From assembly GCF_002043095.1 (NCBI RefSeq), contig NZ_MVOC01000002.1:148865-212864 (forward strand): a stretch of 64,000 nt of DNA, written 5' to 3'. Below are positions 44,482-53,372 of the stretch, piece by piece; the stretch's first letter is position 1, and each line of letters starts with the position of its first letter. This stretch comes from Mycobacterium sp. AT1 (GTDB lineage: Bacteria > Actinomycetota > Actinomycetes > Mycobacteriales > Mycobacteriaceae). Under the pieces are notes generated by a model that did not search any database, was not told the DNA's origin, and saw nothing but the letters and a program-made list of their open reading frames with translations. The translations under genes were made by a program, and so were the position numbers.

Positions 44482-45855
44482 TCAGACCAAGTCGGGGCGG
44501 CTGAAGTGGCCAAGGACATCGCTGGCCCGTGGTGCAGTGTCTAGCTTCCAACAACTGCCGATCAGCTCGTTTACCGCCTTGATCCCCAGGCTTGGCACGG
44601 CAATGGACCGCAGCTTGGCCTCGAGGTCGTCGTCTGACATGGGGTTGTCTGGCGTTCCGCGGTTGGCCCGTACGGCGTGACCGAGGGTGGTGCCCTCATG
44701 GGTCGTGATCGACAGCCGTGCTCCGCGTTTGCCGACGGTGTCGTCGCCCGTCACGGTGATCTTGTCCCGCAGCCTGGCGATTTCGGGATCATCGACGGCC
44801 GCAGCGCTGAAGCTGTCCAAGCCGAGGTAGCCGGCCTGCAGCGCGAAGGCGACACAGTGGGCGGCACTGAATCGGGCTTCGGATCCCGCTGCGGGATGGG
44901 TTCTACGGGTCACCGATGCCGCGAAGGGAAGCATCCACACCTCGGCGGAGGCCACCGCATTGAGGACGAAGTCGGGATGTTTCGAGAGTGCGATGGCGGC
45001 ATCGATCGCCGGATGAAGCAGCGAGGCATTCGGATAGAGTTTATGGCCGTTGGACAGGACCGACCACGACTCTCCAAGCGACTCGGTGAGAATGGTGGGA
45101 TCGGGGGCTCGTGAAACTACCGACAGCAGCCCGCGTTCCCCCTCGATTGCGGTGTCCCGCGACGTCATTCCACGTTCTGCCATGAATGCGCTCAGCACGC
45201 CGTCCATTGCCGCGCGTCCCGGCTGCAGTGCCTTGGTGTCCGTTCCGTAGATCTCACGTATGCCTGACGCTTGGGCTGCGGCCATTCCGAGCGCGTTCGC
45301 GAACGCCTCACTGCCGAGGCCCAGCGCTCGCGCCGCCGCCGCCGCCGATGCCAGGCGGCCCGCCGTACCCGTTACTTGCCACGCGCTCTCGAAGTGGGTA
45401 ATCCCTGCGGCACGAGCGACTCTGGCACCCACCTCGAAACCCACCACGTAGCTGGCTATGGCGTCGGCGCCGCTTAGCGGGCGCGTTTCGGCGATGGCCA
45501 GCAGTGTCGGCCACAGACACGAGCCCAGGTGCACAGTGGTTTCTCGCGGGTTGTAGACGTCGTCGAAATCCAATGCGTGTGAGGAGTATCCATTTGCCAG
45601 TGCGGCAAAGGGCGCACTGGTGCGTTGCGACGAACCGATAATGGTGGCGATTGGCTCTGGAGCGACGGACGCGATCACCGCTCGCAACTTGGCGGATGCG
45701 AGTTCGACGGAGCCGGCGAGCGTGGCAGCGAACCAGTCGACGAGTCCCCGCTTGGCTGCGTGCGCCACCTCGGCCGGCAGGCTCCCCAGGGTCACCGCGG
45801 ATGCGAAATCGACCAGCGCACGCGTCCCGGTCGGCGCCTCGTGCAGATCACTCAT
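44482..45855 (-). CDS. MmgE/PrpD family protein
   Basis: The 457-residue protein belongs to the MmgE/PrpD family, whose members include 2-methylcitrate dehydratase and cis-aconitate decarboxylase. Typical stretches are HALDFDDVYNPRETTVHLGSCLWPTLLAIAE, TGTAGRLASAAAAARALGL and KLYPNASLLHPAIDAAI. Its ATG overlaps the stop of the binding-protein gene. Placed after a tricarboxylate transporter, it probably acts on the imported polycarboxylate. Confidence 0.88.
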   Translation of the reverse strand: MSDLHEAPTGTRALVDFASAVTLGSLPAEVAHAAKRGLVDWFAATLAGSVELASAKLRAVIASVAPEPIATIIGSSQRTSAPFAALANGYSSHALDFDDVYNPRETTVHLGSCLWPTLLAIAETRPLSGADAIASYVVGFEVGARVARAAGITHFESAWQVTGTAGRLASAAAAARALGLGSEAFANALGMAAAQASGIREIYGTDTKALQPGRAAMDGVLSAFMAERGMTSRDTAIEGERGLLSVVSRAPDPTILTESLGESWSVLSNGHKLYPNASLLHPAIDAAIALSKHPDFVLNAVASAEVWMLPFAASVTRRTHPAAGSEARFSAAHCVAFALQAGYLGLDSFSAAAVDDPEIARLRDKITVTGDDTVGKRGARLSITTHEGTTLGHAVRANRGTPDNPMSDDDLEAKLRSIAVPSLGIKAVNELIGSCWKLDTAPRASDVLGHFSRPDLV

Positions 45856-46853
45856 CCGTTGTTGACCATGGCTGCGACCAGCGGCTTGGCTGCGTCGGTG
45901 AAGTCCTTGATCTGCGTGGTCAATTCGGTGCCGGTGACGAACGTGGGGTTGAAACCCTCGGTGCGCAGGTAGGCCTTCCAGGCATCGGTGGCCGCGACCT
46001 TCTGGAAGAAGTCTTGATAGAACTTCACCGCCTCGTCAGACATCTTCGGAGGGCCGGCGATACCGCGGAACTGCAGGTGGTCGGGGAATTCGCCGAGGTC
46101 GATCTTCTGCTCGGCGATGGTCGGCACGCCGGGGAAGTCCGGTACGCGCTTGTCGGAGAAGACGCCGATGAGCTTCAGTTTGCCAGCGTCGATCTGGTCG
46201 GCGAAGTCCGGAATGGCACCGATGTCGATCTGTGCGTCCCCGCGAAGCATGGCGGTGATGCGGGGCGCGCCGTCGTCGAAGGAGAGGTACTTCCACTTGG
46301 TTCCGGTGTTCTTCTCGATCTCCAGAGCGACGAGGTTGTCCACTGAGTTGGGCGAACCGCCGGTCTGCACCATCTCGCCGGCATTCTTCCTGGCGGCCTC
46401 GATGAACTCCGCCATGGTGTTGAACGGTGCGTCGGCAGGCGCAGCGACGACCTGAATCTCGTCTGCCAGCATCACGATTGGTGTCAGATCGGTCAATGTG
46501 GCCGGCGCCGAGGCGGCGGCCAGTCCTCCGATGATCCACTTCGAGGTGAACGCCGAGATGAAGTTGGAATCACCTGGCTTGCCCTTGAGGAATGCCATGG
46601 CACCGAGCCCTCCCCCCTCCGGCTTGGCCAGGACCGGCCAATTGTCGGTCAGGATCTTCTCGTCCCGGGCGATCTTGATGAGCTGCCTGGCGAACAGGTC
46701 GCTGCCACCCCCGGGTCCGGTGTCCACGATGAACTGAACGTTGTTCGGCGTTCCGCCGGTTGCAGTCGTGGACGACGTGCCGCAACCGGTGATGCCGACC
46801 GCGACGGTCATGGTGGCAGCGATGACACCGAGGCGTAGCAGTGTCTTGTTCAT
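45852..46853 (-). CDS. tctC: TctC/Bug-type tricarboxylate-binding lipoprotein
   Basis: A 333-residue extracytoplasmic solute receptor. The lipobox VGITGC gives lipidated Cys24. The mature part has the Bug-family pattern NVQFIVDTGPGGGSDLFARQL, VLAKPEGGGLGAMAFLKG and GGSPNSVDNLVALEIEK. It overlaps both neighbours (ATGA-type junctions) and works with the TctA/TctB membrane proteins. Confidence 0.9.
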   Translation of the reverse strand: MNKTLLRLGVIAATMTVAVGITGCGTSSTTATGGTPNNVQFIVDTGPGGGSDLFARQLIKIARDEKILTDNWPVLAKPEGGGLGAMAFLKGKPGDSNFISAFTSKWIIGGLAAASAPATLTDLTPIVMLADEIQVVAAPADAPFNTMAEFIEAARKNAGEMVQTGGSPNSVDNLVALEIEKNTGTKWKYLSFDDGAPRITAMLRGDAQIDIGAIPDFADQIDAGKLKLIGVFSDKRVPDFPGVPTIAEQKIDLGEFPDHLQFRGIAGPPKMSDEAVKFYQDFFQKVAATDAWKAYLRTEGFNPTFVTGTELTTQIKDFTDAAKPLVAAMVNNG

Positions 46854-48439
46854 TGGGATACCTCTCGGGTTTCGATGGTCTTGGGACTGGTGAGCGGGGG
46901 GGCTATGTCATCCGACGGAAGGTCCTGGACCACACTGTCTTTGGTGGGCAGGCGATTTCCGCGGCGCCTACTGAGGACGGCAAGGATCACGACGATGACG
47001 GCAAGTCCGAGCACTATTGCCGAGATCGGCCTCTCCACGAAGATCAGCAGGCTGTTGTCGGACAGGATCAGTGACTGTCGTATCGCGTTCTCCGCCTGCG
47101 GTCCAAGCACGAACGCCATCAGCAGCGGGGTCGGTGGTATCGCCAGCTTGCGGAACGCGTATCCCAAGGCGCTGAAGAAGATCAGCATGTAGATGTCGAA
47201 CATCGAGCCGCGCACGCTGTAGGCACCGACCACCGCGAGTACCAGGATCGCCGGGTAGAGCACCCAGTACGGGATCTTCAACAGGCGCACCCACAGCGGG
47301 ATCATTGGCAGGTTCAAGATGATCAGTGCGAAGTTGCCGAGGTAGAGGCTGGCGATCACCGGCCACACGATCTCGGGGTTCGTCTCGAACAACCTCGGGC
47401 CGGGCTGGATGCCGAAGAGCAGTAGTGCGGCGAGCATGACCGACGTGCTGGCGCTGCCCGGAAGGCCAAGGGACAGAAGTGGAACCATCGCACCCCCCAC
47501 TTCGGAGTTGTTGGCCGCCTCCGGTGCCGCGACGCCCTCCATGGTGCCCGTGCCGAATTTCTCGGGATGTTTGGAGATGTTCTTTTGCAGGGTGTAGGAA
47601 ACGAAGGACGCGATGGTCGATCCGCCGCCGGGCACCGCTCCGACGAGGAACCCGGTGATGGAGCCCTGCGTGATGGCACCGCGGCAGTCCTTGAGGTCCT
47701 GCTTGGTGGGCAACAAATTGCGAATGCCCTTGGGAATGACGAGTAGCGACTTTCCGCGTTGCTCTTCGACGTTCATCAACACTTCGGCGACGGCGAACAT
47801 GCCGAGGGTCAGCACCAGAAACTCGACGCCGTCGAACAGATTGATGTTGCCGAATGTGAAGCGCTCGGTGCCGCTGAACAAGTCGACACCGACGGTGGAG
47901 ATCAGCAGTCCCAGCGCCATGGAGATGAAGCCCTTGACGGGTGATTTGCCGGTGACGGTGATGACGAGCAGGAGTCCAAACACCATCAGGCAGGCGAACT
48001 CCGGCGGGCCGAAGGCTACGGCGAACTTGGCGATGATGGGCGCTAGGAAGGTGAGGGCGATGACCCCGACGGTGCTGGCGATGAAGCCGGAGATGGCCGA
48101 CATACCCATGGCCGGTCCGGCGCGGCCCTTGCGCGCGAGCTGGTGTCCGTCATAGCAGAGCACCACCGAGGAAGTCTCTGTCGGGATGTTCAGCAGGATG
48201 GCCGTCGTCGACCCTGCGAACTTCGCACCGTGGTAGAGCCCAGCCATCATGATCAGACCCGTGGTGGGCGGTAGTTTGAGGGTCAGCGGCAAGAGCACCG
48301 CGAGGACTGCGGCTGGATTGCCAAGGCCAGGAAGGATTCCCACGATGGTGCCGAGGGTGACGCCGATCAGCACCCACATGAGGTTCGTGGGCGTCAGTGC
48401 CGCGCCGAGACCGTCGACGAGACTTTCCAATGCGTTCAA
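46850..48439 (-). CDS. tctA: Tripartite tricarboxylate transporter large membrane subunit
   Basis: The 529-residue TctA-family protein has about twelve membrane segments and the conserved loops GILPGLGNPAAVLAVLLPLT and FLVGAVPGGGSTIASFVSY, which are the paired glycine-rich motifs of the family. It follows tctB by 43 bp. It is the ion-coupled channel of the transporter. Confidence 0.92.
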   Translation of the reverse strand: MNALESLVDGLGAALTPTNLMWVLIGVTLGTIVGILPGLGNPAAVLAVLLPLTLKLPPTTGLIMMAGLYHGAKFAGSTTAILLNIPTETSSVVLCYDGHQLARKGRAGPAMGMSAISGFIASTVGVIALTFLAPIIAKFAVAFGPPEFACLMVFGLLLVITVTGKSPVKGFISMALGLLISTVGVDLFSGTERFTFGNINLFDGVEFLVLTLGMFAVAEVLMNVEEQRGKSLLVIPKGIRNLLPTKQDLKDCRGAITQGSITGFLVGAVPGGGSTIASFVSYTLQKNISKHPEKFGTGTMEGVAAPEAANNSEVGGAMVPLLSLGLPGSASTSVMLAALLLFGIQPGPRLFETNPEIVWPVIASLYLGNFALIILNLPMIPLWVRLLKIPYWVLYPAILVLAVVGAYSVRGSMFDIYMLIFFSALGYAFRKLAIPPTPLLMAFVLGPQAENAIRQSLILSDNSLLIFVERPISAIVLGLAVIVVILAVLSRRRGNRLPTKDSVVQDLPSDDIAPPLTSPKTIETREVSQ

Positions 48440-48482
48440 CGTGTGTTCCTTCCGGGCTGGTCCGCGAAGTCAGGGGTGGAGC

Positions 48483-48953
48483 TCAGGCGGGCAAGAGCGG
48501 CCCGGAGGGCAGCGGGATGGCGAAGAGATGGGCGAACAAGACGTACGTCGCGACGGGGATCAGAACGGCGGCCAGCAGGCTGCGGGCGTCGCGCCGGCGC
48601 TCGATGCCGTACAGGACCACCAGCACCAGTAGGACCATTGCCGGGATGTAGCCGATGACGGCTACCAGAGGCGCAATGACGCCAAACACGACGAGCACGC
48701 CGATCGGCCGGAGGATCGTGCGTCCGGGCGTCTCGTCGGTGGTGTCGACGTCCGGCTCGTCGGGCCTGTCCCGGAGGGCGAGGGCTGCCAGCAGCGCACC
48801 GAGCGCGATCAGCAGACCTGCCAGGATCTTCGGGAAGAAGCCGGGGCCTGGAACATTGTGGTCGCCAAACATCGACAACGTCCTGGCATCCCAGGTCGCC
48901 GCCGCGCCGACGGCTGCGGTAACGAGGCCGGTGTAGAGATCCAAGCGGCGCAT
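48483..48953 (-). CDS. tctB: Tripartite tricarboxylate transporter small membrane subunit
   Basis: A 156-residue TctB-type protein with four hydrophobic segments and the usual start MRRLDLYTGLVTAAVGAAA followed by GPGFFPKILAGLLIALGALLA. ATG at 48953 is given; a TTG at 48974 would add seven residues. It is the first gene of the tctBAC-prpD operon, with an operator 40-62 bp upstream. Confidence 0.82.
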   Translation of the reverse strand: MRRLDLYTGLVTAAVGAAATWDARTLSMFGDHNVPGPGFFPKILAGLLIALGALLAALALRDRPDEPDVDTTDETPGRTILRPIGVLVVFGVIAPLVAVIGYIPAMVLLVLVVLYGIERRRDARSLLAAVLIPVATYVLFAHLFAIPLPSGPLLPA

Positions 48954-48992
48954 CTGCGGGCCACCACCGTTCAAGTGAGTTTCTTTTGATCA

Positions 48993-49015
48993 GACATCAT
49001 GTCTGCAATGCAGAC
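48993..49015 (-). promoter_or_regulatory. IclR operator before tctB
   Basis: Two perfect palindromes overlap: CAGACAT-C-ATGTCTG at 48991-49005 and GTCTGCA-A-TGCAGAC at 49001-49015. The 23-bp block 48993-49015 recurs, inverted and with two mismatches, at the iclR start (49873-49895). This strongly suggests a dedicated operator for the regulator encoded next door. Confidence 0.75.
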
Positions 49016-49100
49016 TTGATGTGACGTATGTAACTCTCAACGGCGCTTACGCGTCAATAGATGGACCGCTGTTTTCTTGAAGGCAGACATTAGTTTGCAG

Positions 49101-49889
49101 TCAGAGCGCAAGACCCGCAGCGCGATCGATCAGAATCGCTGCGATCTCCTTACGCCTGTCTTGGCTGAGCCGGGTGGTCGGGACGGCGACGGCGACGGCT
49201 GCCACTGCGACCCCTCGCGCATCATGGAGGGCGACGGCCACGGAGCCGACTCCTTCCTCGCTCTCTTCGTAATTGGTGGCGTATCGGTGGGTGCGCACTT
49301 CCTGCAGTGCCGCGATCAACAGCGGCACCGAGGACACCGAGCGGTCGGTCTGGGGCGCGATCGTCGCGGGGTCCCGGTAGAGCGCCCGGATGCGGTCGTC
49401 GGTCAATTCGGCCAGCAGCGCCTTGCCTCCCGACGTGCAATGGGCGGGAAGGAGGCTGCCGGTGCGTGGCGCCACGCGAAGCGCCCTCGTGCTCTCGGCC
49501 GCGTCGAGGTAGCGAACCATGGTGCCCTCTAGCGTCATCAGATGCACCGTCTCGTCGAATCGATCGACGAGCTCCGCCAGCAGGGGCTTGGCCTTGGTGC
49601 GAAAGTCGGATTGCTCGACGACGGCGAGGCCGATTTCCAGGAGGGTGGGACCCGGTCGGTAGGTGCGTGATTGAGGGTCCTGCTGAACGAAGCCGTGATG
49701 AATCAGCATGGCGAGCAAGCGATGCGCCGTGGAGTGCGCCACCCCCAGGTAACTGCATGCGTCGGTGAGCCGCAGGGTGTCTCGATCCTTGAACAGCCGG
49801 ATCAGTCGCAAGGCATTGTCGACGGACGTGATGGGGTAGGCCGGCGGAGCGCCGTCCTCCGTCACCGGATATGTCTGCATAACAGACAT
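49101..49889 (-). CDS. IclR-family regulator of the Tct/VOC-CHR regulon
   Basis: The 262-residue protein has an IclR winged helix (about 18-80, SVDNALRLIRLF, LRLTDACSYLGVAHSTAHRLLAML) and an IclR effector domain (about 95-255, LPAHCTSGGKALLAEL and the Cys/Gly region). The ATG at 49889 lies within its own operator; a second in-frame ATG sits at 49880. It lies between the tct operon and the VOC gene, and matching palindromes before all three units indicate it controls them. Confidence 0.9.
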   Translation of the reverse strand: MSVMQTYPVTEDGAPPAYPITSVDNALRLIRLFKDRDTLRLTDACSYLGVAHSTAHRLLAMLIHHGFVQQDPQSRTYRPGPTLLEIGLAVVEQSDFRTKAKPLLAELVDRFDETVHLMTLEGTMVRYLDAAESTRALRVAPRTGSLLPAHCTSGGKALLAELTDDRIRALYRDPATIAPQTDRSVSSVPLLIAALQEVRTHRYATNYEESEEGVGSVAVALHDARGVAVAAVAVAVPTTRLSQDRRKEIAAILIDRAAGLAL

Positions 49890-49895
49890 GATGTC
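49873..49895 (+). promoter_or_regulatory. IclR operator over the iclR start
   Basis: This block is the inverted copy of the 48993-49015 operator with 21 of 23 positions the same. It contains ATGTCTG-N5-CAGACAT (49871-49889) and covers the iclR start codon, which implies autoregulation or that the mature transcript starts very close to the gene. Confidence 0.7.
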
Positions 49896-49964
49896 GCCCC
49901 AGCGGAAAAATGTCTACTTCAATTCCCGTAGGACTCTTGACTTCTCGAAGATCGGGCATCTAGC

Positions 49965-49999
49965 GTCTGTTTTGCAGACAGAAGGTCTGACTAGCAGAA
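49965..49999 (+). promoter_or_regulatory. Tandem IclR half-palindromes before the VOC gene
   Basis: GTCTG-N5-CAGAC at 49965-49979 is followed 20 bp later by the weaker GTCTG-N5-CAGAA at 49985-49999, two helical turns apart. They match the core of the two stronger operators and end 16 bp before the VOC gene ATG, overlapping the expected promoter or leader. Confidence 0.6.
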
Positions 50000-50015
50000 C
50001 GCCAGGAGGAAACAG

Positions 50016-50411
50016 ATGCGGATACGCCACCTAGGAATCGTCACCGAGGACCTTGAGCGGTCCGCCGAGTTCTACGAGAAGGTGTTCGGCTTCAAGCGAC
50101 TGGGGCCCATCCGGACCCCGGGTCACTACCCCGGCAAGGCCATTGACCTGTCCGATGGTGAGGTCAACTATTCACTGCTCTGCCCAGATGAGCGAGTGGA
50201 AACCTCGGCATGGGCTCAGGGCACCCTGGGTCCAAACCACATCGGCGTGGCGATCGAGGACACCGGAGGCGTCGCGGAGGCTCTCAAGGGCTACGGCATC
50301 GAAATCTACGGCGAGGACAAGGAACAGTGGCCGCCACGGTTCTTCAAGTTCAAGGACCTCGACGGTGTCGAGATCGACGTCGCCACCCCCGACCGCAGCT
50401 GGAAGTACTGA
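50016..50411 (+). CDS. VOC-superfamily (glyoxalase-like) protein
   Basis: A 131-residue vicinal oxygen chelate protein with IRHLGIVTEDLERSAEFYEKVFGFK at the N-terminus, NHIGVAIEDTGGVAEAL and FKFKDLDGVEIDVATP at the end. Metal-ligand candidates are His5, a central His and the C-terminal Glu. AGGAGGA precedes the ATG. It is divergent from iclR and probably co-transcribed with the two CHR genes. A lyase, epimerase or dioxygenase role cannot be told apart from sequence. Confidence 0.85.
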   Translation: MRIRHLGIVTEDLERSAEFYEKVFGFKRLGPIRTPGHYPGKAIDLSDGEVNYSLLCPDERVETSAWAQGTLGPNHIGVAIEDTGGVAEALKGYGIEIYGEDKEQWPPRFFKFKDLDGVEIDVATPDRSWKY

Positions 50412-50432
50412 CGAAGGACGGAGATCAATCCC

Positions 50433-51041
50433 GTGGCCGGAGCGGACGCTGAATCAGCAGATCGCTCCGGCCACAGGACATTTCAAATCTTCTTGGGCAT
50501 GCTCCGGATAGGTGCCACGGCGTTCGGCGGTGGGAGTGCCACGATCGTCGCGATGCGGCAGCTTGCGCTGAACAGGAAGTGGCTGACCGAAGACGAATTT
50601 CTGGACACCGTGGTTCTGAGCAGGGTTACGCCCGGTATCACGATCTTGGCGCAAGTCATTCTCATCGGGAGGAAGGTCGACGGGATCCGGGGCGTGGCCG
50701 CGGCACTCGTCGGCATGCTCTTGCCCTCGATCACCATCACGATCGTGCTTGCGCGCCTTTATGTCTTGGTGAGGGACAAGCCCTGGTCGGTGGAACCGCT
50801 CACAATGGTTGCCGCGGTCGCGGCCGGGTTCGCAGTGGCGTTGGCGTTGCTTCTCCTCAAGGACACGCTCGCCGTCGACCGACACTGGCGCGGTCCCGTC
50901 GGTTTCCTGGCCTACGCAGCGCTTGGAGCGATCGTCCCCAACCCCGTCCTGATGCTGGTTGCCGCGGTAGTGGCGGGACTGAGCTTTCCGCGCCTGTTTC
51001 TGCCGAGAGACGAGTGCATAGGGGATGCCGATGGCTCTTAG
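50433..51041 (+). CDS. CHR-superfamily transporter, half protein 1
   Basis: The 202-residue protein has about six hydrophobic segments and the N-terminal CHR motif LRIGATAFGGGSATIVAMRQ. It equals one half of the two-domain ChrA-type chromate transporters. The GTG start is 21 bp after the VOC stop, and the end overlaps the second half. Proven family members export chromate, but in this operon a different anion seems more likely. Confidence 0.82.
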   Translation: MAGADAESADRSGHRTFQIFLGMLRIGATAFGGGSATIVAMRQLALNRKWLTEDEFLDTVVLSRVTPGITILAQVILIGRKVDGIRGVAAALVGMLLPSITITIVLARLYVLVRDKPWSVEPLTMVAAVAAGFAVALALLLLKDTLAVDRHWRGPVGFLAYAALGAIVPNPVLMLVAAVVAGLSFPRLFLPRDECIGDADGS

Positions 51042-51531
51042 CCACCTGTTCGTCGTCATCATGGTCGCCAGCGCGTTCAGCTTCGGAGGTCTCGGCTCGC
51101 TGCCCGTGTTGCAGAGCCAGTTGTCAGCGAATGGCGTCGCGCCACACACCGTCGTGTTGCCTGCCTTGGCCGTTGGCAACATCAGTCCCGGCCCCAATGG
51201 GCTGTACCTGATCGCAGCCAGTTATTTCATCGACGGCATCAAGGGCACCCTGGTGGCGTGCACGGCGGTGGTGATTCCACCCTTCCTGGTCCTCGCCGTC
51301 GAGCGAGCCAGACGACGACTCATCCACCTCGCTCGGTTCCGGGCCATGTTGCGGTCCCTCGCACTGGCGGTGGTGGCACTTCTCGCCGTGACCGATTGGT
51401 CCCTTGTTACCCAGGCTGCGACGGGACCGCTGGCCATCGCGGTGATGATTGGCGGCACCCTAGCACTGCTGTTCAGAGTGCCTCCGCTGCTCGGCGTGCT
51501 CGGCGCCATCGCCGTTGGAGTGTGGTGGTGA
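51025..51531 (+). CDS. CHR-superfamily transporter, half protein 2
   Basis: A 168-residue membrane protein that complements the previous gene: ASAFSFGGLGSLPVLQSQL and ALAVGNISPGPNGLYLIAASYFIDG are the second-half CHR motifs. It starts at one of two ATGs (51025 or 51031) inside the end of half 1. Such pairs are known as short-chain CHR transporters that work together. Confidence 0.82.
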   Translation: MPMALSHLFVVIMVASAFSFGGLGSLPVLQSQLSANGVAPHTVVLPALAVGNISPGPNGLYLIAASYFIDGIKGTLVACTAVVIPPFLVLAVERARRRLIHLARFRAMLRSLALAVVALLAVTDWSLVTQAATGPLAIAVMIGGTLALLFRVPPLLGVLGAIAVGVWW

Positions 51532-51774
51532 TGACGAAGGGCGAAGAGCAGCGCACCCACCCACGCGGGATTACCGCCGCGAACGATCACTTCAGTGCCA
51601 TGCCGGGGATGCGTGCCCGGATGGCGTCGAGGTCGGCCTCGTCGTTCCGTCGAGGTCATGAAGCGGGTTGGGGTTGCGTGCCGGGGGTCCATCGGTGGCG
51701 ACTCGATCCGATCGGCCCGACCACTCGACGCGGTCTGACTGCTCGGGGAACACCACCAGGGTGGACACTATGAC

Positions 51775-52326
51775 GTGGCCCTTTCTGCAACAGTGTTCAA
51801 AGTCGAACTTGGCGTCTCCGATGTCGATCACGGTTACTACGCCGATCACACGCTGACCGTGGCCCGTCATCCCAGTGAGACCGATGAGCGGATGGTGGTG
51901 CGGCTGTTGGCGTTTGGGCTGCGTGCACACCGGCTCAGCGACGTCGACGGCGAGTTGGCGTTCGGGGCTGGCCTGTCCACCCCTGGCGTACCGGACCTGC
52001 GGTTGGCCGACTATACGGGCCGCATCCTGGAGTGGATCAACGTCGGCCAGCCCGATGAACGCGTCTTGGGCAAGGCGGCCAGCCAGGCCGACCAGGTGCT
52101 GCTGTTCCCGTTCGCTGCTGGCGTGGCCACCTGGTGGCGCACCGTGGGACCCAAAGTGGCGGGGCTGTCGAACTTGTCTGTGGTGCAGATACCGCATGCA
52201 CCGGTGCAGCAACTGGCCCAGAGTGTCGATCGTCGGGTCTCGGCGCAGGTGATGGTGATGGAAGGTGAGGTGACGATGACCGTGGGCGGAGTCGACGTCA
52301 CCTTCACGCCCGAGCCACTGCAGTGA
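51775..52326 (+). CDS. YaeQ-family protein
   Basis: The 183-residue protein matches the YaeQ family: ALSATVFKVELGVSDVDHGYYADHTLTVARHPSETDERMVVRLLAFGL in parts, DLRLADYTGRILEWINVGQPDERVLGKA and a C-terminal EGEVTMTVGGVDVTF. YaeQ proteins have a nuclease-like fold but no settled function. It stands alone with a GTG start. The 243-bp gap before it holds no supported gene. Confidence 0.85.
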   Translation: MALSATVFKVELGVSDVDHGYYADHTLTVARHPSETDERMVVRLLAFGLRAHRLSDVDGELAFGAGLSTPGVPDLRLADYTGRILEWINVGQPDERVLGKAASQADQVLLFPFAAGVATWWRTVGPKVAGLSNLSVVQIPHAPVQQLAQSVDRRVSAQVMVMEGEVTMTVGGVDVTFTPEPLQ

Positions 52327-52456
52327 ACGTCTGAGCCCGAGGCGCTAGTGGACCGCGCTGCTGCGTGCGGCCGGGTTCGGCACCGCGGCCTGCGCGATCA
52401 CGGCGGACACCGCGTCGCCTGCGAACCATTGATGCATCCGGGGCTAACGTCGGGAT

Positions 52457-53101
52457 GTGTCTGAGTCCAACTCCGGTGATTTCGAGTTCGAGCGGAAGTT
52501 CTACGTCCGCGAGATGCCCGCCGTCACCGCGCTCGATCCGCGGCCCGCGCTGATCGTGCAGGCCTATCTGTTCGCCGCAGACGGCTATGCGGTTCGCGTC
52601 CGATTGCAGGGCGCCGCTCCCACCGAACTGGACGCTTCACTCCCGGATCTCGTCAACGCACTGGGCAGCGCGGACGCCGACTCGATGGGAACCATGACCG
52701 CCAAGGGGCCGGCCATCGGCGGTACCCGCTACGAAGCCGAGCGCGAACTCGACCCGACGGTCGCCGGTCAGATCGTCTCCCGCGCCGAGCATGTCGTCAT
52801 CAAGGTTCGCTACTCGGCATGGTTGGGCGAGGACGGCTGGATCGTCGACCGGTTCCTGGGCCGCAACGCGCCCCTGCTCCTGGCGGAGGTCGAGCGCAAC
52901 TCCCCGGTGGTCGATCTCACGATCCCCGACTTCTGTGCCACCGAGGTCTCCGAGGACGACCGGTTCCGCAACGAGTATCTGGCCCATCAGCCGTTCGGCG
53001 AGTGGGCCGAAGGCTACCGCGACGAGCTGCAGAAGATCGGGCCTCGGTTCGTCGAAACCCTCGGCCGTAACGACGTCGACGGCTCCGAGAGGCAACCGTG
53101 A
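52457..53101 (+). CDS. CYTH-domain (triphosphate tunnel metalloenzyme) protein
   Basis: A 214-residue CYTH protein. The defining ExExK motif is present at Glu10, Glu12 and Lys14 (FEFERKF), followed by tunnel-lining charged strands such as YAVRVRLQG, GTRYEAERELD, IKVRYSAWLGEDGWIVDRFLG and LAEVERNSP. Such enzymes hydrolyse inorganic or organic triphosphates. The GTG start follows a weak site. It appears to be a single-gene unit. Confidence 0.85.
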   Translation: MSESNSGDFEFERKFYVREMPAVTALDPRPALIVQAYLFAADGYAVRVRLQGAAPTELDASLPDLVNALGSADADSMGTMTAKGPAIGGTRYEAERELDPTVAGQIVSRAEHVVIKVRYSAWLGEDGWIVDRFLGRNAPLLLAEVERNSPVVDLTIPDFCATEVSEDDRFRNEYLAHQPFGEWAEGYRDELQKIGPRFVETLGRNDVDGSERQP

Positions 53102-53372
53102 TGCTCACCGACTGCTGTCGGGTGTGCCCGCGAGCGGCGTCGTTTACGCCGCTGGTAATTCGTCTCTACCCGAGGTGCTGAAGGACGACGACGTGTGGGC
53201 TCTGAAGTTTCGCGTCCAGTCGCACTCCTCTGAACTGCTGTGACGGCAGCGGCCTTCGTTCGGTCACGTGCCGCGAGGACAATGGTCGACGCCCCTGAAT
53301 TCCCCTTGGCTGCAACAGTTTCGATCACCCCGCGCCCACGGGGCCCGCGCCGGCACCGACTACCGGGGTGGC

